Of a stretch of DNA of 64,000 nucleotides, positions 45,190 through 55,483 are shown one piece after another; within the stretch, counting starts at the first letter, position 1; each line of letters opens with the position of its first letter. The notes beneath the pieces are model-generated. The model ran no database searches. It was given only the letters and a program-made list of their open reading frames with translations, and was not told where the DNA came from. The stretch is from Thinopyrum elongatum (taxonomy: Eukaryota > Streptophyta > Magnoliopsida > Poales > Poaceae). The position numbers and the translations under genes were made by a program. The stretch is taken from assembly GCA_011799875.1 (NCBI GenBank), contig CM022300.1:235550807-235614806 (forward strand). Reading direction: 5' to 3'.

Positions 45190-46130
45190 TGTCGGTGTAC
45201 TAAGTATTGGGCCACTAGTACCCCTTACTTGTGCACGGGCAGTTGTAGCCATCCTCGCGGCAAGGCTTGCCGGGATCTGCTCGAGGTCGATTCAAGTCAT
45301 CAAGGAAATCATTAAGTCGGAGATCTGAGAATCAGCAAATAGGCAAAGCTGGAGATCGAAGGACAGCTTCCCCGGCAAGATCCTTGCCGGGATGGCCCGT
45401 GGAGCCCGGCAAGCCTCGGCGCCCGGCAAGGCTTGGTTCCCAGCAAGGCTCGGCGCCCGGCAAGCCTCGGCGCCCGGCAAGGCTTGGTGCCCAGCAAAGC
45501 TTGGCGCCCGGCAAGGTTTGGGGCCCGGCAAGGTTTGGGGCCCGGCAAGGATCGGCGCCTGGCGAGATTTCGCCACTGTGCCACCGCTTCGGCACAGTAA
45601 CAAAGCCTGACATTCTGGGTCCTTCTCTGGATGCGTGGCAACGCGCCATTGGAGGAGAGCTTAAGCGGTGCTGATGGGATGGCCCCTTCTTCCATCCCCA
45701 AGAAAGTGAGGACACCTAAACGGACACCTCACGATGCATTAAATGCGCTTGTCCTAATCCGTCAGGCGTTAGGTATGATACCCTGTAGCTACTTTACACC
45801 TCAATGTATGTACATTTTGCCACTGTGGAGACCCCTTTGAGCATATAGAAGGAGGCCCAAGGCAACTGCTACAGAGGAGGAGAACTTCTGGCCCATTCTG
45901 CATGCGTAGCGGCTCTTTGAAAGTACTGTTCATCGCAAGCGCTCCTGAAGGCTGGGCTCAAGAACATCAATAAGAACACAAAGCAGGAGTAGGGTTTTAC
46001 GCTGATCAGCGGCCCGAACCTGGGTAAAAACACCCCGCGTCGATCACCGGTTCTGCTCTTTGCGTATACCTCTCCCCCCGCCGAATCGTAAAGGGGTCCC
46101 TCGGGATCCCATGGGTGTCGTGCCCCGACA
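45190..46130 (+). repeat. L1 5' LTR
   Basis: 941 bp, exactly 17 bp longer than the right LTR because of one extra minisatellite unit. Confidence 0.95.
45404..45562. repeat. 17-bp minisatellite CCCGGCAAGGCTTGGCG in L1 LTR
   Basis: About nine imperfect 17-bp units of the CCCGGCAAGGCTCGGCG type. The right LTR has one fewer (48598-48738). The core CCGGCAAG also appears scattered outside the array, for example CTTGCCGGGA near 45270 and 45383, some in inverted form. Confidence 0.9.
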
Positions 46131-48082
46131 TCTTTGGACAGAAAAAAGGGACAATCAACTTACGCTGGGGGCTGCGTTGAGGACTAGGCTCCGGGCTCAC
46201 GATGACAGTCTCTGGCACGCTAGTGGAGCCTGCCGGGGGCTCGTCGCCCGTAGAAGTCCTTGACCTCTTCGCCATCCTCTCCAGCAAGGTTTCTGTGTCA
46301 CTGCAGAAACAATACAAGTAAGTCAGTAAGACTGATGCAGATTGGAAGGTGGAAGTTGTGACAGGTGCTCACTCTTCTTCCTCCCGCTCCGGACTGAAGC
46401 CGGAGATGTCGAAGTCGACCTCTGTTGCGATGTCTGAGCGGGGAGGCGGAGGAGGGGTCCTGGGCCGCTTGGCTGTGGCAGGTGCCGGGGCAGCCTCTGG
46501 CACGGTTGTACGAGACCCTCCTGCCGCTCCGGCGGTGGTCGCTGGAGTGGGTCTCGCGCGCCGCGCGGGCTGTTGACGAGCCCCCTGCCGCGGTCCGGTC
46601 TTGCCGGCCACTTTCTTGCCGGGGGATTCGCCGCTCGATGTAGGCTGGCTTGCCGGGACGCCTGATGCGGCTTTCCGAAGGACACGCTTTGTCTTCTTCG
46701 GCCGTGTCGTCGCCGGATGAGTTTTCAGCGACTGCGCCACCTTCTTCCCCGGCAACCTTGCTCTCCTCGGTGGATTTTGCCTCCACCACCACCTCTGCAT
46801 CGCTGGCTTCCCACTCTGTGAAGCCAACGCTGCCGGCCTCCGCGGCAAGATTCGCTTCCTCCACTCTGGTAGCGATGTATGCTACCTCCTAATCTGTGGT
46901 GGCGTGAATAAGATCTGAATCTTGCCGGACAGGCTTCTCCGTCAGATTGTCGAAGAATTTCTGCGCTTCTTCCTCGCTTGGCTCGACCCAGGTCGGGTCA
47001 AGGCCGTGGGCATTGAACATCGGCAAGAAGGCAATGATCGACCCCAGTGCAGAGTTGTTGCACAAGGGGACGATCCTTGCCGGCAGCCGGTGCTTGTCTT
47101 CGCGCTGGAATAACTTCTGGCGGAGAGCGCCAAGCTGCATAACAGTCAAGTTGTTGTTCAGCCCGGGGCGCAGCCTCATGACATCTGCTGCGTTCTTATA
47201 CTCCCAGGCTGGCCTCCCCCTATTCTGCAGAGGGGCGATGCGGCAGCGGAGGAAGTCGAAGCCGATCATCTCCATTGTCAGCCCGGCAGCCTTCAAACGG
47301 AGGATCCTGGTAGTGGCGATTGTGAGCTTCTCATCTTCTGCGGCGAGATCGCCCCAATCCTTGCCGCGGACCACCTTTTGTCGCCGGGGATGACAAAAAG
47401 GATGAGGATCTGCTTCCTGGATCCAGCACCATTCGGCCCGCCACTCGTCCCACTTTTCGCGGTAAACTCCATCTGGGTATATCTCTTTGTTCCAGGCCCT
47501 TGGAATCCAAGCAATAGATCCAGAGAGACCCTCTCCTTTTTGGATTCGAGGATAGAAATAGTGGCGGAAAAGAGCAGAATTGGGGATCACGCCAGCGAAA
47601 ATTTCACAAAGATGGGCAAAGATCGACATGCAAAATACGGCATTCGGTGATAAATCAAGAAGGCGGAAGCCGTATGTATACATGATGTCGTTGAAGAAAT
47701 CGGAAAAAGGTGGACAGAGCCCGCAATAAAAGTATGCAGTGAAGAAGGGGTATCTGCCCGATCCACCTTTGGAACTAGCACCTGGGATTACGCGTGTGGC
47801 GGGGTGAGCTTGCGTTCCCTTCGCCCACATGCATTGATATCGTCCCTTCAAAGTTTCGCCGTCGAGCGTCGGAGGGAAGACGACGAGCCTCTTCCGCATC
47901 TTCACCAGCTCGCTCTCCGGAACTTCAGCCTTCGCCTCCTTGTCCGTGCCCTTGCCTTTGCTGGCCTTGGGCGGCATGGCGACTGTGGAGATGGAAGCCG
48001 GAGGACGGAACGAGCGCGGGAGCGGCGAGCAGAAGAGAAGGAAGGTTTCGCTCTGAGCTCGAGCAGACGAAGGCGATGGCAA
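46131..48082 (-). pseudogene. L1 antisense-type ORF (Transposase_28-like), decayed at the 3' side
   Basis: The minus frame 48082-46889 (397 residues) starts in a long N-terminus; MPPKASKGKGTD at residue 36 is a likely true start. The conserved core reads GRYPFFTAYFYCGLCPPFS, FFNDIMYTYGFRLLDLSPN, LFRHYFYPRIQKGEG and WCWIQEADPHPFCHP, resembling the putative gypsy-type transposon family. After a TAG at 46889-46891 the frame continues as an acidic stretch (EVVVEAKSTEESKVAGEE) and then shifts to a basic Pro/Ala-rich end. A further exon, after an acceptor near 46302, runs toward the LTR and is truncated at 46131. The role is unknown; it may be the only protein this element ever carried. Confidence 0.75.
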
Positions 48083-48382
48083 TGGCCAGATTGGGAAGAA
48101 GAGGGGCGTGAATAGGTTTGCGCCTCCACGACTTCTCCTTTTTATGGGGAAAGGGCGGGGCCACCTTGTTTATCCCCCAATATGAATGCGCCTCTATGGG
48201 CGCGAAACAGTTTGCAGCCTTTTTGGCACACTTCCCACATCGCGCGCTCCGTGCACGTAGTGGGGGCACAGTAAAACAAGATCTTTACGAGCAGTTAATT
48301 CCCTGCCACGCGTACCCATGCACTGTTTGGGCCTAGCCCAACAACGCCTCGCACTCGTGTATGGCCCAGGCCCGGGGGCTCC

Positions 48383-49306
48383 TGTCGGTGTACTAAGTAT
48401 TGGGCCACTAGTACCCCTTACTTGTGCACGGGCAGTTGTAGCCGTCCTCGCGGCAAGGCTTGCCGGGATCAGCTCGAGGTCGATTCAAGTCATCAAGGAA
48501 ATCATCAAGTCGGAGATCCGAGAATCAGCAAATAAGCAAAGCTGGAGATCGAAGGACAGCTTCCCCGGCAAGATCCTTGCCGGGATGGCCCGTGGAGCCC
48601 GGCAAGCCTCGGCGCCCGGCAAGGCTTGGTTCCCAGCAAGGCTCGGCGCCCGGCAAGGCTTGGTTCCCAGCAAAGCTTGGCGCCCGGCAAGCCCTGGCGC
48701 CCAGCAAGGTTTGGGGCCCGGCAAGGATCGGCGCCTGGCGAGATTTCGCCACTGTGCCACCGCTTCGGCACAGTAACAAAGCCTAACATTCTGGGTCCTT
48801 CTCTGGATGCGTGGCAACGCGCCAGTGGAGGAGAGCTTAAGCGGTGCTGATGGGATGGCCCCTTCTTCCATCCCCAAGAAAGTGAGGACACCTAAACGGA
48901 CACCTCACGGTGCATTAAATGCGCTTGTCCTAATCCGTCAGGGGTTAGGTATGATACCCTGTAGCTACTTTACACCTCAATGTATGTACATTTTGCCACT
49001 GTGGAGACCCCTTTGAGCATATAAAAGGAGGCCCAAGGCAACTGCTACAGAGGAGGAGAACTTCTGGCCCATTCTGCATGCGTAGCGGCTCTTTGAACGT
49101 ACTGTTCATCGCAAGCGCTCCTGAAGGCTGGGCTCAAGAACATCAATAAGAACACAAAGTAGGAGTAGGGTTTTACGCTGATCAGCGGCCCGAACCTGGG
49201 TAAAAACACCCCGCGTCGATCACCGGTTCTGCTCTTTGCGTATACCTCTCCCCCCGCCGAATCGTAAAGGGGTCCCTCGGGATCCCATAGGTGTTGTGCC
49301 CCGACA
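48383..49306 (+). repeat. L1 3' LTR
   Basis: 924 bp, preceded by the purine-rich GGCCCGGGGGCTCC tract. Confidence 0.95.
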
Positions 49307-49372
49307 AGCAGACAACATAAGCTATAGGGAGGGAGGGGAAAATGCGACGCATGACTCGCCGGCCATGAGGGT

Positions 49373-49379
49373 TTATATA
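49373..49379 (-). promoter_or_regulatory. TATA box upstream of the L1-split C2 ORF
   Basis: The minus strand reads TATATAA, about 62 bp before the L1 insertion point, in the right place for the minus-strand ORF at 44406-45184. L1 therefore sits between promoter and coding region. Confidence 0.5.
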
Positions 49380-49660
49380 GCAGGGCGGTAAGCATTGGGA
49401 TTTTGGGGGATTTCGCCAAGTCGGGCGGGAAGCTTACGCAGCTATGCTTGGGAACCTGCGTGGCTGCGCGTGAACAGGCTCACCGACAATTCATTGGTGC
49501 CACTTCGAGCCACCGTTTGGCCAAAAGAACGCCCCCGCGCACTGCTCAAGCTTGCGTTCGAAGCCGTCTACGGCAGCGGGGTGACTAAACGTGCGAGAGG
49601 AGGACGAAACGACACGTACACATATGGTTAATAAAAAAACATTTGCGATTTAATTACCTA

Positions 49661-49895
49661 CTACCCCCTTCCTGGTTTATAAGTCCTCTTTGTATTTTCG
49701 TGCCAAATTTTGACTAGAGATTTAACAAATAAAATACAAATGCATGTCGCCAAAGATTATATTCATTGGATTCATATTTGAACATGGTTTCCAATTATAT
49801 AATTTTTATAACATGCAATACATTTTTTTAGTTAAATTTAAGGTCAAAATATGGCACAGAATATAAAGGGGACTAATAGACCAAGACGGAGGTAG
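49661..49895. mobile_element. Stowaway-type MITE in C2
   Basis: 235 bp, ends CTACCCCCTTCC and (inverted) CTACCTCCGTCT, flanked by TA on both sides (49659-49660, 49896-49897). No coding capacity; typical Tc1/Mariner-derived MITE of Triticeae. It sits between the disrupted ORF promoter and the exonuclease gene. Confidence 0.85.
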
Positions 49896-50337
49896 TAGCA
49901 CACGGTCGCTCTCTACGCAGCATCGCAGCTGCCGGCCGGCCGGCTTGTAGACGCCCATTCCCTGCATGTTCAACTGCTCTATGCGGGTGGTTGCTCGCGG
50001 TTGAGGTGGCCGTGGTGCACTCTACTCGCATCCCGCCACGCGCGCTCTGCTCTTGCGTCCCTTTGCGGGCTCTGCCCATGTCCCTCCATGCGTCGTGCAA
50101 GTGTTTGGGGCCGGCGCACGATCACGTAAGTTCGTGCTGCCATTATGCATGCGGTTGCGCCGGGCGTGGCGCCATGATGAAGTTACCCGCTGCAAAAACT
50201 ATTATGCGGACGTGCCGAGAATCCAGGCCGCCCAGCGCCCATTTATGCTCACGGCCATTTACCTTCATCTCTTGCGCCACACGACACAATAAGCACACCC
50301 ACGACGACACATACAGACAGGACATCCAGCGGTTCCA

Positions 50338-51081
50338 ATGGAGCTTCCCGTGGCTCCAATGGCGCTCCGAGCGGCCGATGACGACAACGGGGGGCAGTTC
50401 ACCACGCATCATGTAGTGGATACCCACCTGAGGGGGAAGGGCCTCTCAGTGGTTTACACAAATGAGCCTGTCTCGGTGGAGAGCTCCATCCAAACTATGG
50501 AGCAGTTGCTTGCTGAGGACAAGTACCAAGTGGTCGGCTTCGACCTTGAGTTCACCAGCGGTCGTGCCAGGCAAGATTAGAAGGTTGCCATCACCCAGTT
50601 GTGCATGCGCCATGACGTCCTCGTCTACCACTACCACCTGGCCACAAGGCCTTGTGAGCGTTTCTCCAGGTTTATGAACAACTCCGACTACAGTTTCGCT
50701 ACAGTGGACACCACCAACGATCTAAAAGCGCTCGAGGTTTCGGGCTTGACCTGCCAGAATCTTGTCAACAGCCGTGACCACTACAAGGTCTGGGGCAGCA
50801 CCAAGAACAAACAGAACTCCCAGGTTGACCTTGCCTCAGCCATCATCGACCCCTACTACATGAAGATGAAGGATGAGAGCAAGAAGGACAAGAACGCCTG
50901 GCACAGTGCCTTGCATCAGAGATTGGATGAAGAACACGTCAAGTACGTGGCCAAGGACATGTACACAAGCTACGAGATGTACAGGCGGATTGTTGACATG
51001 AGGAAGTGTCTTCATCCTGCCCCAGACGAGGGATCGAGCCACAGAGCTGTGGCGGGAGCATCACAAGAAGTAGATGACTAG
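50338..51081 (+). pseudogene. DEDDy 3'-5' exonuclease-like gene (WRN/RNase D type) of C2, one nonsense codon
   Basis: A single frame of 247 codons from an ATG at 50338, interrupted only by TAG at 50578-50580 (ARQD-stop-KVAITQL; CAG expected). The exonuclease motifs are all visible: VVGFDLEFTS (Asp69, Glu71), TTNDLKALE (Asp128) and KYVAKDMY (Tyr203, Asp207), the DEDDy arrangement of DnaQ-fold enzymes. QLCMRHDVLVYHY and LASAIIDPYY also fit the family pattern. The expected activity is hydrolysis of DNA or RNA 3' ends. Similar exonuclease-like ORFs recur in grass transposons, from memory. It lies next to the A-end and is transcribed toward it. Whether the stop is read through is unknown. Confidence 0.75.
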
Positions 51082-51219
51082 ACAATCATTTCTCCTAGTT
51101 TAGAATGCATGCAATTGTTTGTTGAGGTGTGTGTGAATGATCTGTATAGTCACTTATGTAATTGGATGTTTATTTTAGTTATATATATGTTGTTCTTCTA
51201 TAAGCAGAGCAAATCACAC

Positions 51220-51716
51220 GGCTTATTAGCAGCAATCGGCTATCTTATTATTGGTCTTCGCGCACATTTCTGATTACAGACCTGTTTGTCGCGTATCACA
51301 CACATCTTCTTCAGTTGAACTATTTTTGTTGTCTTGGCTCATCGCAAATAGTTCATCCAAGTGAACTGTGTGCCTCCATCGCACACACCTTGATCTGGCT
51401 GACCGTTTCTATTGTGTTGCCTAATCACACACAGTTCATCCTAGTGCACTGTATGCCGTATATTGCACACACCCTCATCTGGCTGACCGTTTCTGTTGTT
51501 CTGGATCATTGCAAATAGTTCGTATGAATTAACCGCATGACACACATCACACACGCAGCTCTAATCTGAATCGTGTTTGATGTCTGCGCAATCACAAATA
51601 GTTCGTCTCATTTTTGATGGCTTTCTTACACCACCATTTGTGATTAATGAATCGCACACGGTTTCGTCGAAGGGTCTCTGATTGGACTGTCGCATTTGGA
51701 CCATCTTACAGTAGTG
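51220..51716 (-). repeat. C2 A-end: subterminal motif array and terminus
   Basis: On the minus strand from 51716: CACTACTGTAAGATGG, then CAGAGACCCTTCGACGAAAC, GTGTGCGATTCATTAATC and repeated units with GGTCAGCCAGAT, AACTATTTGCGATGAGCC and GTGTGCGAT. The inverted counterpart of 8954-9720. Confidence 0.82.
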
Positions 51717-52255
51717 CATGGTGCCATGGTATGGCCTCACCATGCCCTGGTAAAAATTTGAGAAGGTTTAGCTTATGTCATCATGCACGCCGTTCATAAA
51801 TCGAACCATCACCGAGGAAGTTTCATGGTTTCGGGAGGGAAATCACCCAGATTGAAGGGGAATCCAAATTTCCTTCGTCCTTGGTCCTTGAGTTTTTTTC
51901 CACGATGAACATACACCCTGTAAATCACCGTGTTCAAAGTTGGCACTTTTTCAGGCTCATTTACCATATTTAGGTGATTATGTGCATTTTCTAGAAATTT
52001 AGCGAATATAAATCCAATCCAGCTACAGCTGCATGGGTGTGATGAGAAGGACGTGGATTGCCATTCGATTGTGGTGCATCCTACGGTGCACATGCGTGAT
52101 CTGCATGGCTGTGGTTCCGGCCAATCATAACGTAACACACAATAGGGTGAGCGCACACTGTTTCTGGAGGCGATGGAGATGAACCGTGTGCGATAATGAA
52201 TGACCAAGATTGTAGGACAAGCCAAATTTCCTTTGTCGTTTGCCCTTGAGCTCTT
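51717..52255. repeat. C1 central ~503-bp tandem array, segment 3
   Basis: Starts with the CAT duplication and continues the unit broken at 35861 (GCCATGGTATGGCCTCACC). Unit marker at 51842. After about 52000 the repeat degenerates and ends near 52255. Confidence 0.8.
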
Positions 52256-52831
52256 AAAAACCACAACATTGTACGGCTGTCCGACCAGTCCGCCCTAGAG
52301 CTGTCTCCAAGTGTCGTTCATGGCACCAGCCACACAGTAACTCTTAAGGAAGCATTGGCATCCCGCTGCGCTGAGTTCCTCGCCACCCGCGATCGCACAC
52401 ATTGTAAGGAAGCGATGGCATCCCGCTGAGCCGAGTTTATCGCCGCTCGCGGCCGCACAACTACGTGGGCGAACTTTGAAGCTGCCATGACTGTATGGGC
52501 AGTGGATCAAGAGGCGGCCAAAGCCACACAGTAGAAGCGAAAAAGACAGAAAGCAGTTAAGAAAAGAGAGTCCCGCTGCCGTAAGAAAGAGGCCGCACGC
52601 TGTGCTGAGGAGAGCTCGGCGGAGATCCAAGCACGGTGGGCTGCCGCCGACAAGGCCGGGAAGGAGAACGACGGTGTCTGGCCAGCATGCCCCGATGCCT
52701 CCACCTGCGAGGATCGTGGCAATAGCTACTACGACGCTAATGAGGGCTGTGCAGAGATCCAAGCACGGTGGGCTGCCGCCGACAAGGCCAAGAAGGAGAA
52801 CGATTACGCCTGGCCAGCATGTGAGAAGTAG
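52256..52831 (+). pseudogene. Basic, alanine-rich helical ORF of C1, two nonsense codons
   Basis: The plus frame reads KNHNIVRLSDQSALELS at the array edge, then LKEALASRCAEFLATRD, repeated as KEAMASR(stop)AEFIAARG, then WANFEAAMTVWAVDQEA, a stop, a Lys/Arg run (KRKRQKAVKKRESRCRKK), and two near-copies of EIQARWAAADKA ending WPACEK at 52831. Internal repeats, heptad-like spacing and a basic patch suggest a coiled-coil or nucleic-acid-binding protein. It is transcribed away from the array, mirroring the 39299-39915 ORF of C2. Family unknown. Confidence 0.5.
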
Positions 52832-53705
52832 TTCGTGCGTGTGACGCCCGTAAGTTTGTATAATTAATTACGAGCATCTACCAGTACTACGTACTATTTT
52901 TCGAGCAAATTACTAATACTTTAAGTTGGTACTATCTATTATTAACATACAATGTCGATAAGCGCATCCTTTGTGGGCTTTGAGCATTGCTTAGCATGTG
53001 TTCACTGAAGTTTTGTAGCCGTACCCTGGCCCTAAATCCTCCCGAAATATCCGCCCGTAGCCACCCAAAGCCACCGGAGACGAGCTGGCCGCAGCTGGTT
53101 TTTAGTCCCACCTCATCACGCGAGTTGGCCGCACACTGACTTAAATAGCCACGCCGGCGGATGGCAGCAAGCTTCTCTTTTGTTGCATAGGGTCAATTCT
53201 GGCTATGTGAGCGAGGCAGGTTGACACTTGATTGCATTTCATAAACCAATGATTGTTCATCAAGTGTCACCTTTGCCTCATTCATGTACATTGAATAACC
53301 CTGCTACAATGAAAGAGATTTTTAAATGTGCAGGTGCGCTGTAGATGCTGATAGATATAAGAATTGTTAGAAGATCACAAAACACATGGTTTCTATGGTG
53401 TACCCATGTGTTTTTTTGCGTTAATGATCCATAAGTCAGTTACCTGTGCGATGTTTTCTAATAAAGCAAGAGTACCATTGACCAATTTAATCGACTGCAC
53501 GTGTAGATTTTTTGGAGATGGGATCTGCCAATTTTATCTTTCCTCACACATGAGTATTTTACACGCTTCCTGTGCGTTGTCTGTTTCCCCCGCCCAAGTT
53601 TCATGTTTCGCAGCGAAATTTTCATTAGCCGCGCGATTTCTGAATTTATTCCTCCCACCACATCCCCACCCATCACATTTCCGCAGTATCTCCCCATCCT
53701 CCCCC
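52832..53705. other. C1 intergenic stretch before the B3 gene
   Basis: No supported coding frame. A small GC-rich patch near 53040-53160 ends CTTAAATAGCCACGCC, which could be a TATA-poor promoter. 53600-53705 looks like a leader. Confidence 0.4.
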
Positions 53706-53994
53706 ATGCCCCCAGCAGCTCAAACCACCGCCGCCGCAACCACATCTACGTTCTGCCCCTGCATCATCGATCCAGTCAGGTAACCCACCGATCTCTATCA
53801 CGGCCCCGGCCTGATTGCGTAAATGGCGCCTGCGAAACTTCCTCATTCCTCCAAATCCCCACAGCCCGTACTCCAGAGCATCGCCGCGCAAGCCTAACCA
53901 CATATCACGTGGAAGTCGAGGAGCTGATGGCGGTCGATGGCGCGATGGTCGTTGTGCGTGTCGACCTAGAGGAACACCTCGCTCCACCACCGCC

Positions 53995-55483
53995 AACTTG
54001 GTGCGGGCTCTGGCCCAGATGAAGTGCCCTGGCGACTACCCCCCAGGACTTACCAAGTATGATCTGACGAGCTCAATCTTACTAATACTAGTTGCAATGG
54101 TTATGTTTTGTACGGTTGATGTATTAAGCATGTTGGTGCCTTATTTATTTTAGTAGTGCACACTGTGTGATGTTCAAGTATGAACTGTCCAGCTCAATTT
54201 CACGAATACAAGCAACGAACTTACAATACATGACTCAGGATGCTGTTAAGCCTGTTGTAATTAACAGTTCTATCCATTTTTTAATCTGTTCCTTTGCTAC
54301 CGTGTTACTCTCCGCAATGAAGATATCACTAGAGATGCTGTCGCTTTATTTCCATTTGCTATTTTTGGTGGATGATAACCCTCTGTACTTACCATGCCTT
54401 TCCATGTACTTATGCAGGGCCATAACGGGCGGTGTTTCTTTTTGCCGTCGAGGTTAGCTGCACCCCCTATCTTAAATATTTTACATCATTTGTGCACTTG
54501 CAGTCTAGCTTCTAACATTTACTAGTTGCCCGTAGGTACACATGTCAGTGGCACTGATCCATGCTTCGACTCGGAGGAACACCTCACCTCCGCCGCCGCT
54601 TACTTGGGACGGGCTCTGGCCAAGATGAAGTGCCCCAACAACTACCTGTCAGGACTTACCAAGTATGAACTGACCAGTTCAATCTTACCAATACCAGTTG
54701 CAATGGCTATGTTTTTTATGGTTGATGTATTAAGCATGTTGTAGTAAACAGGCCTAACATGTCTTAGCTATTTCCCCCACCTTTTTATAGACAACCAGGC
54801 CATTCTGTGCTCTGGCAGCACTTGCCTTACGATGTTTAACTCTATTAATTGCATTTTTATCAGTACCAATTTTAATGGCTATACTCGGTTGCCTGTAGTT
54901 AAACATGCCTTGTTATTTTCAGTACCGCACACTGTGTGATGTTCAAGTATGAACTGTCTAGCTCAATTTCACCAATACCAGCTACAAACTTACAATACAT
55001 GACTTAGGATGCTGTTAAGCCTGTTGCAATTAATAATTGTAGACATTTTTTTAATCTGTCCCTTTGGTACCGTGCTACTTTCCGCAATGAAGATATCACT
55101 AGAGATGTTGTTGTTTTATTTCCATTTGCTATTTTTGGAGGATGCTAACCCTGTTTTAGTTAACATGGCTTTCCATGTACTTACACAGGGCCATAATAGG
55201 CGATGCTGTTGATTGCCGTCGAGGTTAGCTGCATCCCATGTCTTACAGTATTTCACATCATCTCTGCAATTGCAATTTAGCTTCTAACATTTACTTCCCT
55301 CTTGTAGGTACACATGTTAGCGGAACTGATCCACGCTTTGACCTGGAGGAACACATCGCCTCCGCTGCCACCGACTTGGGGTGGGATCTTGCCCATATGA
55401 AGAGCCCCAACAACTACCCCTCAGGACTTACCAAGTATGAACTGACCAGTTCAATCTTACCAATACCAGTTGCAATGGCTATG
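53995..55483 (+). repeat. Tandem exon-intron duplications in the C1 B3 gene
   Basis: The marker ACTTACCAAGTATGA occurs near 54051, 54655 and 55430. The intron words GATATCACTAGAGATG and GCCGTCGAGGTTAGCTGCA recur with them; the latter appears again at 59708, beyond S2, marking the end of the third unit. Spacing is 600-775 bp. Confidence 0.8.

Larger units (their letters stand above)
45190..49306 (+). mobile_element. L1: LTR element lacking PBS, gag and pol, keeping only an antisense ORF
   Basis: LTRs at 45190-46130 and 48383-49306, both TGTCGGTGTACTAAG to CCCCGACA, with a perfect 5-bp target duplication AGCAG (45185-45189, 49307-49311). A PPT-like GGCCCGGGGGCTCC lies directly before the right LTR, so the element is on the plus strand. 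The interior (46131-48382) holds only a minus-strand gene of the antisense type found in G2; no PBS follows the left LTR. Apart from one 17-bp repeat unit, the LTRs differ at roughly 15-20 sites by eye, so L1 is younger than G2. It inserted into the leader of the C2 ORF at 44406. Confidence 0.92.
35862..51716. mobile_element. C2: second CACTA-type element, inverted relative to C1
   Basis: Left end CACTGGTACATCG at 35862; right end, read inward from 51716 on the minus strand, CACTACTGTAAGATGGTCC. Perfect 3-bp target duplication CAT (35859-35861 and 51717-51719), and the interrupted array unit rejoins. Size 15.9 kb, 11.7 kb without L1. The ends match C1 in swapped order, so C2 belongs to the same family in opposite orientation. 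Contents from B-end to A-end: B3 gene (36839-37486), two alanine-rich ORFs, a ~503-bp array, a Pro/Ala-rich ORF, another helical ORF split by L1, a MITE, an exonuclease-like gene and subterminal repeats. No transposase is recognised. Confidence 0.85.

Noticed and set aside
45267..45715. Repetitive Pro/Ala/Gly frames on both strands in the L1 LTR, recurring at 48460-48891
   Set aside because: They are translations of the 17-bp minisatellite, present in both LTRs, without domain content.
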